Assembly: GCF_918797505.1 (NCBI RefSeq)
Contig: NC_092793.1
Location: forward strand, 49,340,243-49,404,242
Reading direction: 5' to 3'
Source: Bemisia tabaci
Lineage: Eukaryota; Arthropoda; Insecta; Hemiptera; Aleyrodidae
Length of the DNA: 64,000 bases
The notes below the pieces were generated by a model that saw only the letters and a program-made list of their open reading frames with translations, ran no database searches and was not told where the DNA came from. Shown piece after piece: positions 1-11,159 of the stretch. Every line of letters begins with the position of its first letter. Within the stretch, counting starts at the first letter, position 1. Made by a program: the position numbers and the translations under genes.

Positions 1-43
1 GAGCCAAAGTTTATAGCTCCAAATTGCAAAATGCAGTCCAATT
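1..43. repeat. Right end of a GGACTGC-type MITE, cut by the window edge
   Basis: The bases match the right terminus of the complete copies at 58919-59055 and 62279-62414 (gagccaaagtttatag...ttgcaaaatgcagtcc). The left half lies outside the window. Confidence 0.7.
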
Positions 44-665
44 GACACTCTTTGCAATACAATTACCGAAATCACGCAGAAAATTGAATTTACCTACTAA
101 GGTAGTGTTCGTCATGAATTTATAGTTTATTGACAGTAAAGATGAATATTGTTTAAATGATCAGTTTATATTTGGAAGGCAAACCAAGTTGCACAATCTG
201 AGCGACATCGGAACGCTCTCGGTTCCTTTTTGCAAAATGCAATCCAACTTTATAGAGTTGCACCGAACAGCATATTGCATAGCTTTTTGAGGAGCAGTCC
301 CCCTCTGAAAGGAAAACGCGTTTGATGATTCCTTCTTTTGTCCTGTAGCATTAATAGAGTCCACATGGAGCCTGGATCAGCGGGCACCGATACAATCGTG
401 GTCATCGGAAGGGGAAAGCGAGAAAGCTGCCTCCAACCCGACTCGATGCGACGACGCAGTGGCACCATGATCAGCTCTGCAATTGCGCTCAGATCAGCGT
501 AACCTACAAATCATCGAGAATTGCCGTGCGGACGCCCGAAGACTGCGTAGTAGTCAGAGCTCACGAAAAACTTGCGCGTCGCGTGGAAGGTGCAGCAGAA
601 TTTCTCTCCTCGGCCTTTTGGAGCGATAATTTGCCCGCAAATTTTTTACCGCTTTATCTGAGACT
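44..665. other. Intergenic DNA, no gene seen
   Basis: Only short ORFs on both strands with no recognisable domain. It contains one more GGACTGC-type motif fragment near 230-245. From about 480 onward it becomes GC-richer. Confidence 0.5.
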
Positions 666-765
666 AGGGGGCTATGCCCTCTGGGCGCTACGCGGCCCAA
701 CCCCCGAGGCGCAGCGCGCCCCCAAAGGCCGCTTCGCGGCCGTCGAAATCGCCCGTTGCGATTAA
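666..765 (+). repeat. GC-rich triple-hairpin repeat, copy 1
   Basis: Starts with agggggctatgccc and continues with two more short GC stems (gggcgctacgcggccc; ggccgcttcgcggcc), each closed by a 3-5 nt loop. Two related copies start at 35411 and 60057 with the same order of hairpins. The bases between the stems differ more than the stems, so the structure seems better kept than the sequence. Function unknown; it could be an element end, a structured RNA or a recombination site. Confidence 0.65.
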
Positions 766-859
766 TGAGCAAATAATTTTAATTGAATGACAAAACGATG
801 TTTCGAAGGCAAATTTACCGCCAAACAATACTCTTTATGACTTTCTCCTTATTCTGAAT

Positions 860-960
860 TTTGATTCCTTTTTTGGAATCTGGCGGCATATCCTTTTTAA
901 ACAAATGTATGTTAGCAGATCAGATCATTTTGCCATATCTCCTCCAGTAATTGTGAAATT
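860..960. repeat. Fragment of an AATGGAG-type MITE
   Basis: Contains the internal block tctggcggcat...ttaaacaaatgtat, shared with the copies at 9640-9935, 23441-23750 and 52614-52942. Both termini are missing. Confidence 0.5.
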
Positions 961-1183
961 TATAAACAAAGGGTAGACTCGCGCCAAGTTCAGTGATTTC
1001 AACTCGAATGCGAAATTCATCAAATTTAAGTCACTTGCAAATTCCTCATTCAAGAAAATCTAAGATTCTGAACACGATCGTTAAGAGATGCAAAAGCTCA
1101 TCCTCTCTGCTCATAAATTTAGCCTTTTTGTGGTAATTTGATCGTTTCATGCCCTCCGGCCGTATATACTCGGCGCCGCTTCT

Positions 1184-1285
1184 CTGACGTAAGGGCGTAA
1201 CTCTGGTTTTGCATGAGCCCTGGGAAACATATAAGTATGCGGAGTGTAGGGATCACGAGGAAATTGGGATACGCCCTTACGTCGG
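1184..1285. repeat. Inverted-repeat MITE with ends TGACGTAAGGGCGTA
   Basis: The ends tgacgtaagggcgtaactc and gggatacgcccttacgtcg are imperfect inverted repeats. Relatives at 6306-6417 and 36986-37101 share the arms and the central gagccctg block. Confidence 0.65.
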
Positions 1286-1440
1286 TAAGGTAACGGGTGC
1301 GGCCGGCGGAAGTCGAGCGTGGGAACAAGAGTCGAACCCCGGTCATAGAGTGGGGGAGGGGGCGGGGAGGAAGATCGATGGGCGTGAAAAGTCGCGGTGG
1401 ACCCGCGCGGAGGAAATTGGGAAAAGTGGACAATTGAAAC
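1286..1440. other. GC-rich patch with a tRNA T-arm-like motif
   Basis: High CpG content. On the minus strand, around 1325-1352, the sequence reads ggggttcgactcttg, which resembles a tRNA T-loop or pol III B box. No full tRNA fold was found, so this is at most a tRNA-derived repeat fragment. Confidence 0.3.
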
Positions 1441-1481
1441 TCCGCGCCGCACAGTGGATCGAGTCAATCAGAGAGGTCCAG
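1441..1481. repeat. End of a GCGCCGCACAG-type inverted repeat element
   Basis: Carries gccgcacagtggatcgag followed by tcaatcagagaggtcc, matching both ends of the element at 13121-13380 and the fragments at 2402-2446 and 34108-34157. Confidence 0.6.
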
Positions 1482-1771
1482 AGACAAGAGACCCTCCACG
1501 GCCTCTTGGCGACAGGTGGAAGCTTTTACTTTCGGGGACTCAACAATTCCTTATGGACAATTATAAGGGAGCAACAGTCATCATTCTTTTTTCGGCTGTT
1601 GACCTACCTACTTAGTGGATGATGAGCTTCGGGTGACGTCAGGAGCCAAACAAGTTTCCCAAACTTCGGCTTGCTTGCAAAACGAAACTGCCAAAACGTT
1701 GTTCAACATCAACCGTGTAGGTAAGTTAGTAGTTTAATGTTGAAGACCCGAAATTTAAAGATTCCCCCGTA

Positions 1772-1990
1772 CACAGAAATAAATCGATGGTGCTAACTAC
1801 AGGACCTTCTGTTCACAGGGCTCCTGCAGTTTCTTTGTTACCTTTACAGAATTTTTCTGTTGTGAGAGCAGAACTTCGGATGCGGGAACAGTACACTCTG
1901 TCCTCGCATCGAAAGCTTCTGCGACTGTTACAAAAGAAGTGGAGCCGTGTGAACCGAACTACTGTTTTCAGTGTAGCCGAGGTACGATTA
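1772..1990 (+). repeat. CACAGAAAAA-type MITE, diverged copy
   Basis: Shares the left end (cacagaaataaatcgatggtgc, then ttctgttcacagggctcctg) with the better copy at 2044-2268 but has lost most of its inverted right end. Confidence 0.6.
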
Positions 1991-2043
1991 GAGGGTTGGT
2001 CATGAAATTTTGCAGCTAAAACTGCAAATCTTTATGTTTATTG

Positions 2044-2268
2044 CACAGAAAAAAATAGATGGTGCTGACGACAGAACCTTCTGTTCACAGGGCTCCTGCA
2101 CTTCTCTTGTAACAGTCACGGAAGCTTCCGTTATGTGGACAGAGTACTCTGTTCCTACGACTGAAGTTCTGTTTTCACAACAGAAAAATTCTGTAAGTGT
2201 AACAAAGAAACTGCAGGAGCCCTGTGAATAGAAGGTTCTGTCGTCAGCACCATCTATTTTTTTCTGTG
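2044..2268. repeat. CACAGAAAAA-type MITE, complete copy
   Basis: About 225 bp. It begins cacagaaaaaaatagatggt and ends with the inverted complement accatctatttttttctgtg. The inverted repeat runs inward for roughly 55 bp through the gaacagaagg/ccttctgttc and cagggctcctgca blocks. The element folds into a long hairpin. It lies only ~55 bp from the diverged copy, in the same orientation. Confidence 0.8.
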
Positions 2269-2289
2269 TGCGTCGCATTTTGAACTATA

Positions 2290-2446
2290 ATGGGTGCCTC
2301 CCGAAGAAAATTTCCCAGCGGAAACCGATGGAACCACTTTTAAAAGCTCAAAGTTTTGTATGAACGGAGTTTTAAGCTTTTAAAATTTCCAAATTTTGTA
2401 CGAGCCCTCCTATTGACTGGATCCATTGTGCGCCGAAGCGCGCAGC
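2290..2446. repeat. Partial GCGCCGCACAG-type element
   Basis: The right end ctattgactggatccattg followed by tgcgccg matches the terminus at 13340-13375. The interior aaaagctcaaagttttgt resembles the interior at 13200-13230. The left terminus is not visible. Confidence 0.5.
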
Positions 2447-2747
2447 GAGGATTAATTGATTCCTTGGGAAACGGGGAGTCCGGGAGCCGGGGCAGCGGGC
2501 ACCTGGACGGCCATCGCCACCGCGCGAACCGCGGACCGCAACCTCGGCTAACGGGCCACGGGCCCGCCGAAATGCTCGCGAGTCCCGCGGAAACTCGACT
2601 TGTCTTTAGTCACCAGGACAGTGGCCACCCTCGCAGGGTTGACAACTCTCATTTGTTTCACGTCCGTTTGTCCAACGGAAGGGAGCTTACCTTTCTTGGA
2701 AGAGGAGAGTTTTCCTCAATAAGAGTGGTCGGTAGAATAGCTAGCTT
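2447..2747. other. CpG-rich unique patch
   Basis: GC-rich, with dense CG dinucleotides between 2470 and 2620. There is an open frame on the plus strand but no domain I recognise and no good splice signals. Possible regulatory DNA; not called as a gene. Confidence 0.3.
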
Positions 2748-2820
2748 CTGCTGCTAAGGAAGAACGCCGTATGAACATTCGAGAGTTGCCAAATTTCCTT
2801 CGATAAAATGTTTATTTATG
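2748..2820. repeat. Left end of a CTAAGG-type MITE
   Basis: ctgctaaggaagaacgccgt followed by atgaacattcgagagttgcc matches the left terminus of the complete copies (for example 29914-30165). No right end is present. Confidence 0.65.
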
Positions 2821-3527
2821 AGGATAAACATCAGGAACGCCTTTGGAATTAAAAATTTGAATGTGCGCTAAGAATCGGCTGAAAAGGAAAAAAATAAACT
2901 ATGTTTTATCTGGAGTCCAGAAATCATGCAGTTTCTCCTAAGTAATTCCTGAAGAAGTGGGAAAAAAACTTCGGTTTCTCATCAGGAATGAACTCCGAAA
3001 ATCAGGGGAAATCAGAAATGAGCTGAGCACAGTAAAGAATTCTAGACACCATGGACTCTTTGGTCGAATTGAAAACCCAAATGGTGCAATAACTTCACTC
3101 TGCACTAGGCACTCGATCCAACGATACCACAAGCTCTGTGTCTTTGTTGTTACTGTCAGAACGATCTTCTTCATCAGCAAGAATCCTTACGAGATAACAC
3201 GACTGCGAAAACGACGAGTAGATATTAATCAATTTTACCGCACACAGCAGAGCATTTTACAAACTAGAAAATTCACCGTAAAAATAAGGCACTGATTTCC
3301 TTTACTTCCTCTTAGAAGGATGAAGAGGGAAGCGCGGGCGACACTGTATGAACCACCGAGCTTATTTTTCAAATAAGATGGAGTCCCACAGAGCTGGCCG
3401 GTAAACATAGCTTGGCCAGTTGACCACCGTCAACGAAGTCCACATTCGTAGGTTTCGCGAATCCTTATTGAGTAAAGAGAATCTATTCTTCCCACACAAT
3501 AGGAATATTACAGGATGAGGGTCTATG
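2821..3527. other. Intergenic DNA, no gene seen
   Basis: AT-rich, non-repetitive by eye. The 112-aa open frame at 2957-3295 has no recognisable motif. Confidence 0.4.
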
Positions 3528-3780
3528 CTGCTGTGCTTGAAAAAAACACCGTATAAACATTTGCACGTTGCTAAATTTCCAAACTTTAAATATTAATTTT
3601 TGAGAAAATGTATGAATTTATCCACTTGAAAATTTAAGATACTTAAGGTCACATTGAGAGGAACATTTCTGAAAAATTGGACGGATAATTTCCACAAGTT
3701 TCCCCCAAAATTCGTGTTTTATCAACGGAAAATTTGGCAACGCGCGAAGGCTCATACGGCGTTTTTCCTTAGCATGGCAA
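3528..3780. repeat. CTAAGG-type MITE, full-length diverged copy
   Basis: Left end ctgctgtgcttgaaaaaaac and right end cgtttttccttagcatggca are imperfect inverted repeats. Both ends carry the internal ...gttgctaaattt / aaatttggcaac... arms. The flanking 4-mers TATG and TGTG are near-identical, in line with the 4-bp duplications of sister copies. Confidence 0.75.
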
Positions 3781-4445
3781 TGTGAGTCTGGAGACTGCGA
3801 CGAGGCAGGTAGGAGCAGCATGGGACCTTTTAGCATCGCGGTTCACCGCGGATATTGTGCTGTTGAGCTCCAAGTTCTTGGAATGATTGAACGTTGCGTT
3901 GCGAACTCCTCTGCATCTGACCGCTTAGCAACCACGTAGTTTTCTTTGTAATTGTCCTCCTTACTTCTGAAACGCTGGTAGAACAGTGGCTGTGAAAGTG
4001 ATGGACCTACGATGCAGAATGTATGACTTGATGCAAACTGAAATTTTTTTCAATGTGTTCATAGTGCCGATAAAGTCTTAAAAAAAATTGTGCGTTATGT
4101 CACAACATTGTAATGTAGAATGCGCCCAAGAAAATTTTATCATTATACGAAACGTTGGGTAAAACTAATGGCCAAACTAATGTTACTAATGTTTTTCATG
4201 TTACAGATGAGTCCTGGCATTTGACAGTCTCTCAATTTTAACGTAAGTTTACTCTAGTCTGTTTTAATTTCATTTTCATCTCAACAAACCGAAGTTCCCC
4301 TGTTCCTGAAATAAGCCTTGTTCCCAATGGAAGTGTGGAAACTTGCCAATGCACACTACGTGAACTGAGATTAATAGAAATGACCAACTCACATCAAGTC
4401 TGGACCGAGTAAAAGTTTGAAATTTTATTGCTTTGTCACCTCCTT

Positions 4446-4483
<38 letters not shown>

Positions 4484-5413
4484 AAAAAAAACACGGCACA
4501 CTGTCGAAAGATATCTATCCGACTTCTAGTGGTTTAGACACGTTGATCGATTTAGATAGACATTCTTGACTTAGAGCTTTTGCTGCTATCCAAATTCACA
4601 CTTAGAAATTGTTCGACTTCTATACTGACACTTCTGGATACCTCCCTTCATTTCCCTTTCTCTCTCTCAATTTGCCTCTTTATTTTATTTAGTTTTGTTC
4701 CTTCTACTTTTTTTAATGTTATTTCTTTTTTATTCTTTCTGTTTTTATTTAACTTTTTTTATTTGTTCTTCACAAAAGAAGCCCATTTCAAGAAAAGTAG
4801 GAGAGCTGTACGTATTTCTTTTGGAAAGATGTAGCTTCTGAAATGCATTTTCACAAATTACGGCAGAGAGCAAAAATCACTCAATTTTTCTTAACGACTC
4901 AAAAAATTGTTCAAGGCAATTTTCAATTGGCCTCGAGGAATTTTCGGAAAATTCCTTAGCACTAACACGAGAAACGGGGAAAATTAGTGATAGAGGGGCC
5001 AGATTTGGGTGTGTCTCGATTTTGACGGCCCGTCAAATGTTTGACACGTAGCTCGTGTAACCGAGTCCGGTGCCCCCCCCCCCCTCCCCCACCTTCGACA
5101 TAAACTTTTTTAGAGGCATTTCTTTCGCCGGGGCAATTTTCTCTCCAGTTCTACTGAATTAGCGCATCTTGGCGGAGTGCGGGCAGAATCTCGGAATCTA
5201 CGTCTACATCCTTTTGCATTTCCCGCGAGCGCTATTGTCAAATAGTGCTGTAAATGAGCTCTTTTTCCATTTAAATCCACGTAAAATATCCTCATTTTAT
5301 TGTACAACCTCTCGACCTTCCCGCGAGCAATTATCGGGCAGGTCTGTCGCCGGTCCTGCGTTGCCATTTTGTCATTTCTGTTATCGGAGATCGAGACCCC
5401 GCACGACCATCTT
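3781..5413. other. Intergenic DNA with homopolymer runs
   Basis: No gene. It contains a T/A run around 4445-4491, a pyrimidine-rich AT stretch at 4620-4780 and a C-run at about 5072-5088. The segment at 4206-4241, between an AG and a GTAAGT, has no open frame and was rejected as an exon. Confidence 0.45.
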
Positions 5414-5543
5414 AAGGTCCAGTTACACGATCAAATTGAGCCATCAAATTGGGCCTCTCATTGGTCGCATCCTCACCTTAGGTCTTTCTCCACCAATCAG
5501 AGCTTCAGTTTGATGGCTCAATTTGATCGTGTAACTGAACCTT
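5414..5543. repeat. 130-bp palindromic MITE
   Basis: The ends aaggtccagttacacgatca and tgatcgtgtaactgaacctt are inverted repeats that continue through aattgagccatcaaa, giving about 35 bp of near-perfect stem around a ~60-bp loop. No convincing target duplication was seen. Confidence 0.8.
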
Positions 5544-5739
5544 CATGCCGGAACCACGCGGAGCTGAGAGTCATCGGTCCGTTGTTGAGCGCAGCCCTGA
5601 ACGTAGCGCGTGACGCGTAAAATTTGTCGATGTGAAAAATCAGAGAACGTTTATAATTTTAGTCAGGGAAGAACTGGAGATTCGGGGAATTTTATTCTAT
5701 CGGATCGAGTCTGTAGACACTCAGTTGGAGCCAAATAAA

Positions 5740-5976
5740 TATCGATGACCAAAGTGCAACACCACTTATCTCCATTTGCGACGTAGCAGACCTCCCCACA
5801 CTTTATTTTTCCTTTGGAAAATTAATCAGCGTTATTTCTCAAAAAATTTCTTCGATTTTTCTTCTCTGTCAGCAGAATATTCCGCTGGCTTGTTTCTTAT
5901 CGAAAAAACGAAATAGGAGCGGAAATTTCGGAACATCGCGGTGGAGATACGTGGTTTCGTACTTGGGCCATCGATA
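5740..5976. repeat. TATCGATGGCCAAAG-type MITE, copy 1
   Basis: Left end tatcgatgaccaaagtgc and right end gtacttgggccatcgata are inverted. The interior block cagcagaatattc...aataggagcgg is shared with the copy at 16580-16842. A truncated copy lies at 45110-45165. Confidence 0.75.
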
Positions 5977-6305
5977 TTTTGTCCCACTGCTCCTGTTCAT
6001 CTATTTATTTTTCGGAAACGTGAGCAGACAACGTCGGAGACTCGTCATGCTGCGGTGGTCCTGTCATCGCGACACGCAACAGCGAAGATCGCCGGTGAAG
6101 GACCGCGGTCGGAATACCCGTGAGGTCCCCGCGGAGGCTTTGCACGATTCGGCAACCGCGCGCACGACGTCGGGGGGACCTCCACAGGGGACGGGGGAGG
6201 GGGGCGGACTGCATTTTTCAAATGTCGCCACGTAAAAACGCAAACGGCCGGCCAAGTTGAAATTTCGCGAACGGCGCGGTTCAAGGCGAACTCGTCAAAT
6301 TCGTC
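5977..6305. other. CpG-rich segment between two MITEs
   Basis: GC-rich with many CG dinucleotides and no recognisable coding motif. Open frames occur on both strands, as expected from base composition. Confidence 0.35.
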
Positions 6306-6417
6306 GCTCCTCCGACGCAAGGGCGTATCTCTATCACCGTGTGAGCCCTGTGCTCTGTATATCGCTATACTTTCCGGGCTCATGCGGAAGTGGAGATACG
6401 CCCCTTCGTCGAGGAGC
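6306..6417. repeat. Inverted-repeat MITE related to 1184-1285
   Basis: gctcctccgacgcaagggcg and cgccccttcgtcgaggagc form the arms, with gtatctc/gagatac extending them. The centre has gtgagccctgtg. Confidence 0.75.
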
Positions 6418-6781
6418 GGGGAATTGTGCCGCGAGGGACGGAGGCGGAGGGGAGCCCCCGGGCGCCACCGGTTTAATTGCTCATTGTTCCCGAGAGCGAT
6501 ACAATTAACCAGCTATTTTCAGCCCTCATCCTGGATTCCGTGTTTACATGCCTAATCGAACTCATCGAACGCCGGCCGCTCTTGCTCCTCCCCGCCCCCG
6601 CGCCGCCGTCGGGAAGACCTCACCCCGTAAGATTAGGTACTGCGTTGCCGGGGATGGGATAAACTTGCCCCCGCCTCCACTCCACCCTCCCCCCGAAAGT
6701 GGAGAGAGTTTTCTCAAAGTCGAAGATTGTACTATACTGGGTCAATTGCGCTAGCCGCAGATCATTTCTTGGTAGTTAAAG
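6418..6781. other. GC-rich and pyrimidine-rich intergenic DNA
   Basis: Holds GC patches at 6420-6460 and 6570-6690. No gene or RNA recognised. Confidence 0.35.
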
Positions 6782-7149
6782 CAGTATGTTGGAGTTTTTT
6801 GGCCAACGTGCGTTAAAAATTCAGCATAAAGCTGAAAATCTCAACGCAGAAAGAAATAGCTTTCCAGCTTTATGCTGAATTTTTAACGCACGTTCACTGG
6901 AGAAAAAAACAAATTGGATCTAGAGTCCAGACTCTTGAAAACATTGATAAGAAAATGGACTCTTGATTCAATCAGATTTAAGCTTAAATCGAAAGGAAAT
7001 CCGCTCAATTTAAGAGGCTTGGTTCTTGATTTAAGCTTAAATCTGATTGAATCAAGAGTATTTTGTTCTTGTCGATGTTTTTTCGAGTCTGGACTCTAGA
7101 TCCAATGTGTTTTTTCTTCCAAAGTTGGCTTAAAAACTCCAACATACTG
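6782..7149. repeat. Composite inverted repeat: outer arms enclosing a hairpin and a CACTGG MITE
   Basis: Outer arms cagtatgttggagtttttt (6782) and aaaaactccaacatactg (ending 7149) are inverted. Inside the left arm is a hairpin (6807-6894) with gcgttaaaaattcagc / gctgaatttttaacgc stems. It abuts directly on a CACTGG-type MITE (6895-7121) whose right end has lost the final CCAGTG. The order suggests a MITE that landed inside an older palindromic element. Confidence 0.7.
6895..7121. repeat. CACTGG-type MITE, copy 1
   Basis: Starts cactggagaaaaaaac and carries the family arms ggatctagagtccagactct and agagtctggactctagatcc. The inner palindrome is tgattcaatcagatttaagc and its complement. The right terminal bases are altered. 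Confidence 0.75.
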
Positions 7150-7434
7150 TCTTACGACTCTTGCGTCCATCGCAATTAATTTGGTTAGTTTAAGCCTTTA
7201 GATAGCAAATCGATGGCCGAAAAGCGAAACCACAACCCTCCGATTGCGATATTGCAGAGCCAGGGGCACAGAAAATGCCCGGTCATGCGCCCGGGACGTC
7301 ATACGCCTTGCTTTTCAATAAGCAATATCTTCGAAAAAAAAAAACCCGCCAATTCAATAAATCATTTTTCAAGTGGAGGCGGAATCGCATTGACATATTT
7401 TGCTGTCAATAAAGTCCGAGCCTCAACCATAGAA

Positions 7435-7716
7435 CAGGGTTGCCACAGTCAGGGAATACCGGGAAAAGTCAGGGAAAACCTGGAAATGTCAGGGAAAATG
7501 TCGGAAGTGTCAGGGAAAAATTGTTAACTTACCTTTTTTACGCTTTCTAGAATGGATTCGACGTCTAGAACAACAAATTTTGCCTGGAAACTATTTCGAA
7601 TTATGTCTTTTTGGCCGTATGACATATCCTCAATTATCAGGGAATTTTACTCAAATGTGTCCGGGGAATCAGGATTTGTCAGGGTGTCTCATTTCCTAAA
7701 TTTTGTGGCGACCCTG
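7435..7716. repeat. CAGGGTTG-type MITE, copy 1
   Basis: Starts cagggttgccacagtcaggg, ends tttgtggcgaccctg, and has a sequence rich in tcaggga and ggaaa words. Relatives are at 11521-11788, 26403-26693 and 40539-40897; the element at 20489-20877 resembles it. Confidence 0.65.
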
Positions 7717-9639
7717 ATCGAAGGATTCAAACTTTCGATATAGATTAAATATTCACCGGAAAAGTCACTGATAAGGAAAAATGCTATGTGTTCGCGTGGA
7801 GTGGAAGATGGAAGGGGGTTTAAAAGGAATAGTGAGTTCTGGTCAGCTTCATCGAGCAGTCCCTAAGGAATAACTCCGGTTGTCCCTATCAAGGGAAAAT
7901 GAATGGCTTTGACCCAACTACAGAAATGAAGACGAGCAGGGAGAGGGAGGGGACACTCGTAGCCTCGGAAATATCCGACATAGTAAATGACCCGTAAAAT
8001 GTCCTCGTATTTCCAACTTGCGCCTTCAGCCCATTATCGCAAATTTTCCCTTCGCAGTGCACGCTTTAAGTTTACTTGTTACTTTCTTTTTCTTCTTTTG
8101 GCGGTCTCTTTTTACGCCGTAAATATTTGAATCCCGCTTTCCGCTTTAGTCCTCTGAGATGATGGAACTATACATCGACGGTGTAAGGCGGCTATCACAT
8201 AACTCGTATGCTGTGTCTGAAAATATTCGCCTCTATGTTATTTTTTAAAAGAGAACAAACTGGCATCATTCCTTGAAGTTTTTGCAGAATTTTGTTCGCA
8301 CATAGAAGAAAAATCACGGCAGTTTCTTTAGCTTTTTTGGCGTGACGGATATTTTCCTCGAATGAACGAAAAACTGCCAAGGTAACATGCCCTTTCTTGC
8401 AATATGAGTCAGGCGTTTCTTTTTGTGCATGAAGGCAAGCCGTAGAACTCATGCTCTAATGAAATCTCTATCTTTCTCTACTTATTCCAGTAGTCGGTTG
8501 AAATTTGCACGTAAACTCAACAAAGATAGCTACGGCGGATAGCTGGAATTTTTTCGTACATTGCTCCCTTTCTTTGGAGCTGTTTTCGAGAACGGCGCTA
8601 GACGGTTATAATTGCTCGAGGCTGCATAAGTACGAAGCCCACACGAACACGCGAATTGTTTTACGCACGTCTTTTAATTTTTTGAGCTTTTTTTTTGGAA
8701 AGGAGGAAGGAGCGAACTTTTAGAGCCGCGTTATCCTGGCCGAGGGGGGTGGGAGAGAAACTTATTGCACCGCTACTTTTGAAGTTTAAAGTTGCGGCCC
8801 GTTATGCCGAGAGAGTGTTCGTCTGAGACACGGTTTAATAACGAAAGGCGGAGTGTTATGATGATGTTCCGGATTCATTTTCGAGGTGTTTCGCTCGAGA
8901 AATAACCCCCCCCACCCCCGCCCGAACCCGATCCTTGTTTCCCCCTCAAAATTTTTCTTTGTCTCTCTTCATTTCTTCTCGCATATTCACCCTCGTTCGT
9001 CTCTCTCCCACCCTCTCCTTAGCCGGGAAAATTTCTCTCGGATCTCCACCGTGGAAAGCCGTCTTTCTATCCCTTTTTGCGGTCGCTCTTTGCTTTCTCG
9101 AAAGAATTTCTGCCTCAGGAAGCGCATGTATCTCTCTTGCCCTCGGTGAGACGATCATCTTTCTCTGTTCGCTGAGTCGGGGCGCTACTGCGCCGCTATC
9201 TCACATTAATCTGCGAACATTTAAATAATTTGTTTTGCTCTGTTTTAATTTCAAATCCTGTTTTCTCACGACCCATTTTTATTATTCATTGTGCCGGGTC
9301 ACTAATTGTGCTTGGACTTGGCTCTCAGCTCGTTGCTCGCGTCTGCTCATCACTCATCTTATTTACGCCCATTGTTGCCAATTCGACGAAATTTTTCAAT
9401 TGAAGCATTCCGTGCAATAAGAGCTTCTCTGCCGCACGACGCTTCTAAAAATATGCGACTTGCCACAATGACGACTCAAAAGTAAATTATCTCCTCCGTT
9501 ATCCTTTGAATTTGTAGTCACTTTTTTGGAACATTATATCGAATGTACGAGTAAAAGTTTAGCATTAAAATAAATTCTTAGTTGCATAAACTTAGCGGCG
9601 TTGCATGGCATAGTAGCTCCTTATTGTATAAAATGCCGC
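7717..9639. other. Unique intergenic DNA with a strand-asymmetric pyrimidine tract
   Basis: No gene recognised. Between about 8900 and 9020 the plus strand is strongly C/T-rich, followed by ordinary AT-rich sequence. Open frames in the tract are low complexity. A fragment (tagtagctccttattgtataaaatg) of the GGACTGC family precedes 9640. Confidence 0.4.
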
Positions 9640-9935
9640 AATGGAGAATTTGCACGAACAATTTTATTACTTTATATGAGAGTTCTTAATGAGCTGAGCT
9701 CGCAGTATTTTTATAATTTTGGCCTGATTTGAGAAATTGTAGAAGACAGATTTAAAAGTTACAAAAAATTACCGCCTTGCCACGTCATCTGGCGGCATTT
9801 CACATTTAAACACATGTATTTCAACAGATTCGGTTAATTTGTCAGATCTCCAAAATCTGTTCATTTTAAAAACCAAGGACATGCTCTCACTCAGTTCTCT
9901 CAGTCTCGGTAGTTTCATGTTAAGTATGCTTCAAT
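9640..9935. repeat. AATGGAG-type MITE, right end eroded
   Basis: Begins aatggagaatttgcacgaac and follows the copy at 23441-23750 through the ctggcggcat and aaccaaggacat blocks. It stops short of the inverted right terminus. Confidence 0.65.
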
Positions 9936-10175
9936 CAGCAATGAATGGCTCATCCATAGAGGCACCTCTGTGCAGAGGGAAACAAACCCATGGCATATAC
10001 GTCGTCTCTAAAACAGGACAGAAATAGTTCCGTATTACAAAATGTAGCATAAAAATTAGAGTCTCCAAGGGATGAAATTCATTAAAAGAAATGGAAGAAA
10101 TTTTGATGTCTCCATGGTCCGCGGTCCACACAGTTTCGTACTTTTCGTCCGCTTTTGTCACGAGCCTGCGGCCTG

Positions 10176-10587
10176 CACTGAAAAAAAAATTCCCGGCGTT
10201 TCTACCAAGGTCCGTTGGTACCTTTACCATCTCACTTGTTTTACCAATTATTGGTAATTTTACCAAGACAGACTGGTAAGCTCACCTAAAAACCGGTATT
10301 TTTATTGTTTTTTCAGGTAAGAATACCACTTTTATTGGTAATCAATTCCCGGTAACTTTGCCATTTTATCTCGGTAATTCTACCACAGACGATAAAAAAT
10401 ATTGGCGTTTATATCAAGGTCCAGTAAAATTACCGAGAAAGTTCAACAATTTTACCGAGATTTATCGGTAAAATTAATCCATAAATGGTAATTTTACCAA
10501 TAAAAAACTGGGATTAAATAGACCCCTGAATTCTTGGTAATTTTACCCTTTTCTTAGTAAATACACCGAGATTTTTTTTTCAATGTG
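10176..10587. repeat. 412-bp element built of GGTAATTTTACC palindromes
   Basis: Terminal repeats cactgaaaaaaaaat and atttttttttcaatgtg are inverted. The interior carries many copies of ggtaattttacc, ggtaaaatt and related words, most of them self-complementary. It is AT-rich and non-coding. This is a MITE by structure; the superfamily is unclear. Confidence 0.75.
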
Positions 10588-11159
10588 CCACGTATCTTTT
10601 CCTTCCTTTTCTCCTCGGCACCATGTACGTACAGCAACACTATCAGATCGAGTTAAGCCAGTATATACATAAAACAGACTCTTAACAGAAGAGCTGCGTC
10701 ATGGGCGAAAATTGGCGTTTTCACGGTAGCGGAGCGGACTCGCTAATATAAATCCGTTGCTAAGACCGTTCTGCGGAAAACGGTCCATTGAAAGGATGAT
10801 ACACGCTTTTGTCCTCATGACACTCATTTGGCATTTCGCCAAATCACGCTGCTCCGGCGCGCCGACTGAGCTCCACAGTTTGCAAAATCAGTTCGGTTCA
10901 ATCAGCGATCATCTTTCGCACCGAATTAATTATGCGTGTGAAGCGGGGTTGCCGGTTGTTCTTTGTATTGCGGGCATGTTCTTCAGTGTGCATTGATCAG
11001 AGGAGAAGCGTGCGTGGAGAAGGAGGAAAATATTAATTTTGTAAGATTGAAACTAATGGTTAAGTACAATACTACTGATTTTTCCACGTTGGAGTTCAGA
11101 TTGATCAATATATCCAGAAAAAGTCAGTTGAATATCCCCCGGTTAAGTCGGTATCAGTA
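10588..11159. other. Intergenic DNA, no gene seen
   Basis: Short open frames only, none recognisable. Confidence 0.4.

Noticed and set aside
1209..1622. 137-aa open frame
   Set aside because: Runs through a MITE, a GC-rich patch and an element end; no domain.
4206..4241. Possible small exon between ttacag and gtaagt
   Set aside because: All three frames contain a stop within 36 nt.
4445..4491. Poly(A) tail of a retroposed gene
   Set aside because: T-run followed by A-run with no upstream cDNA-like sequence; a simple homopolymer pair.
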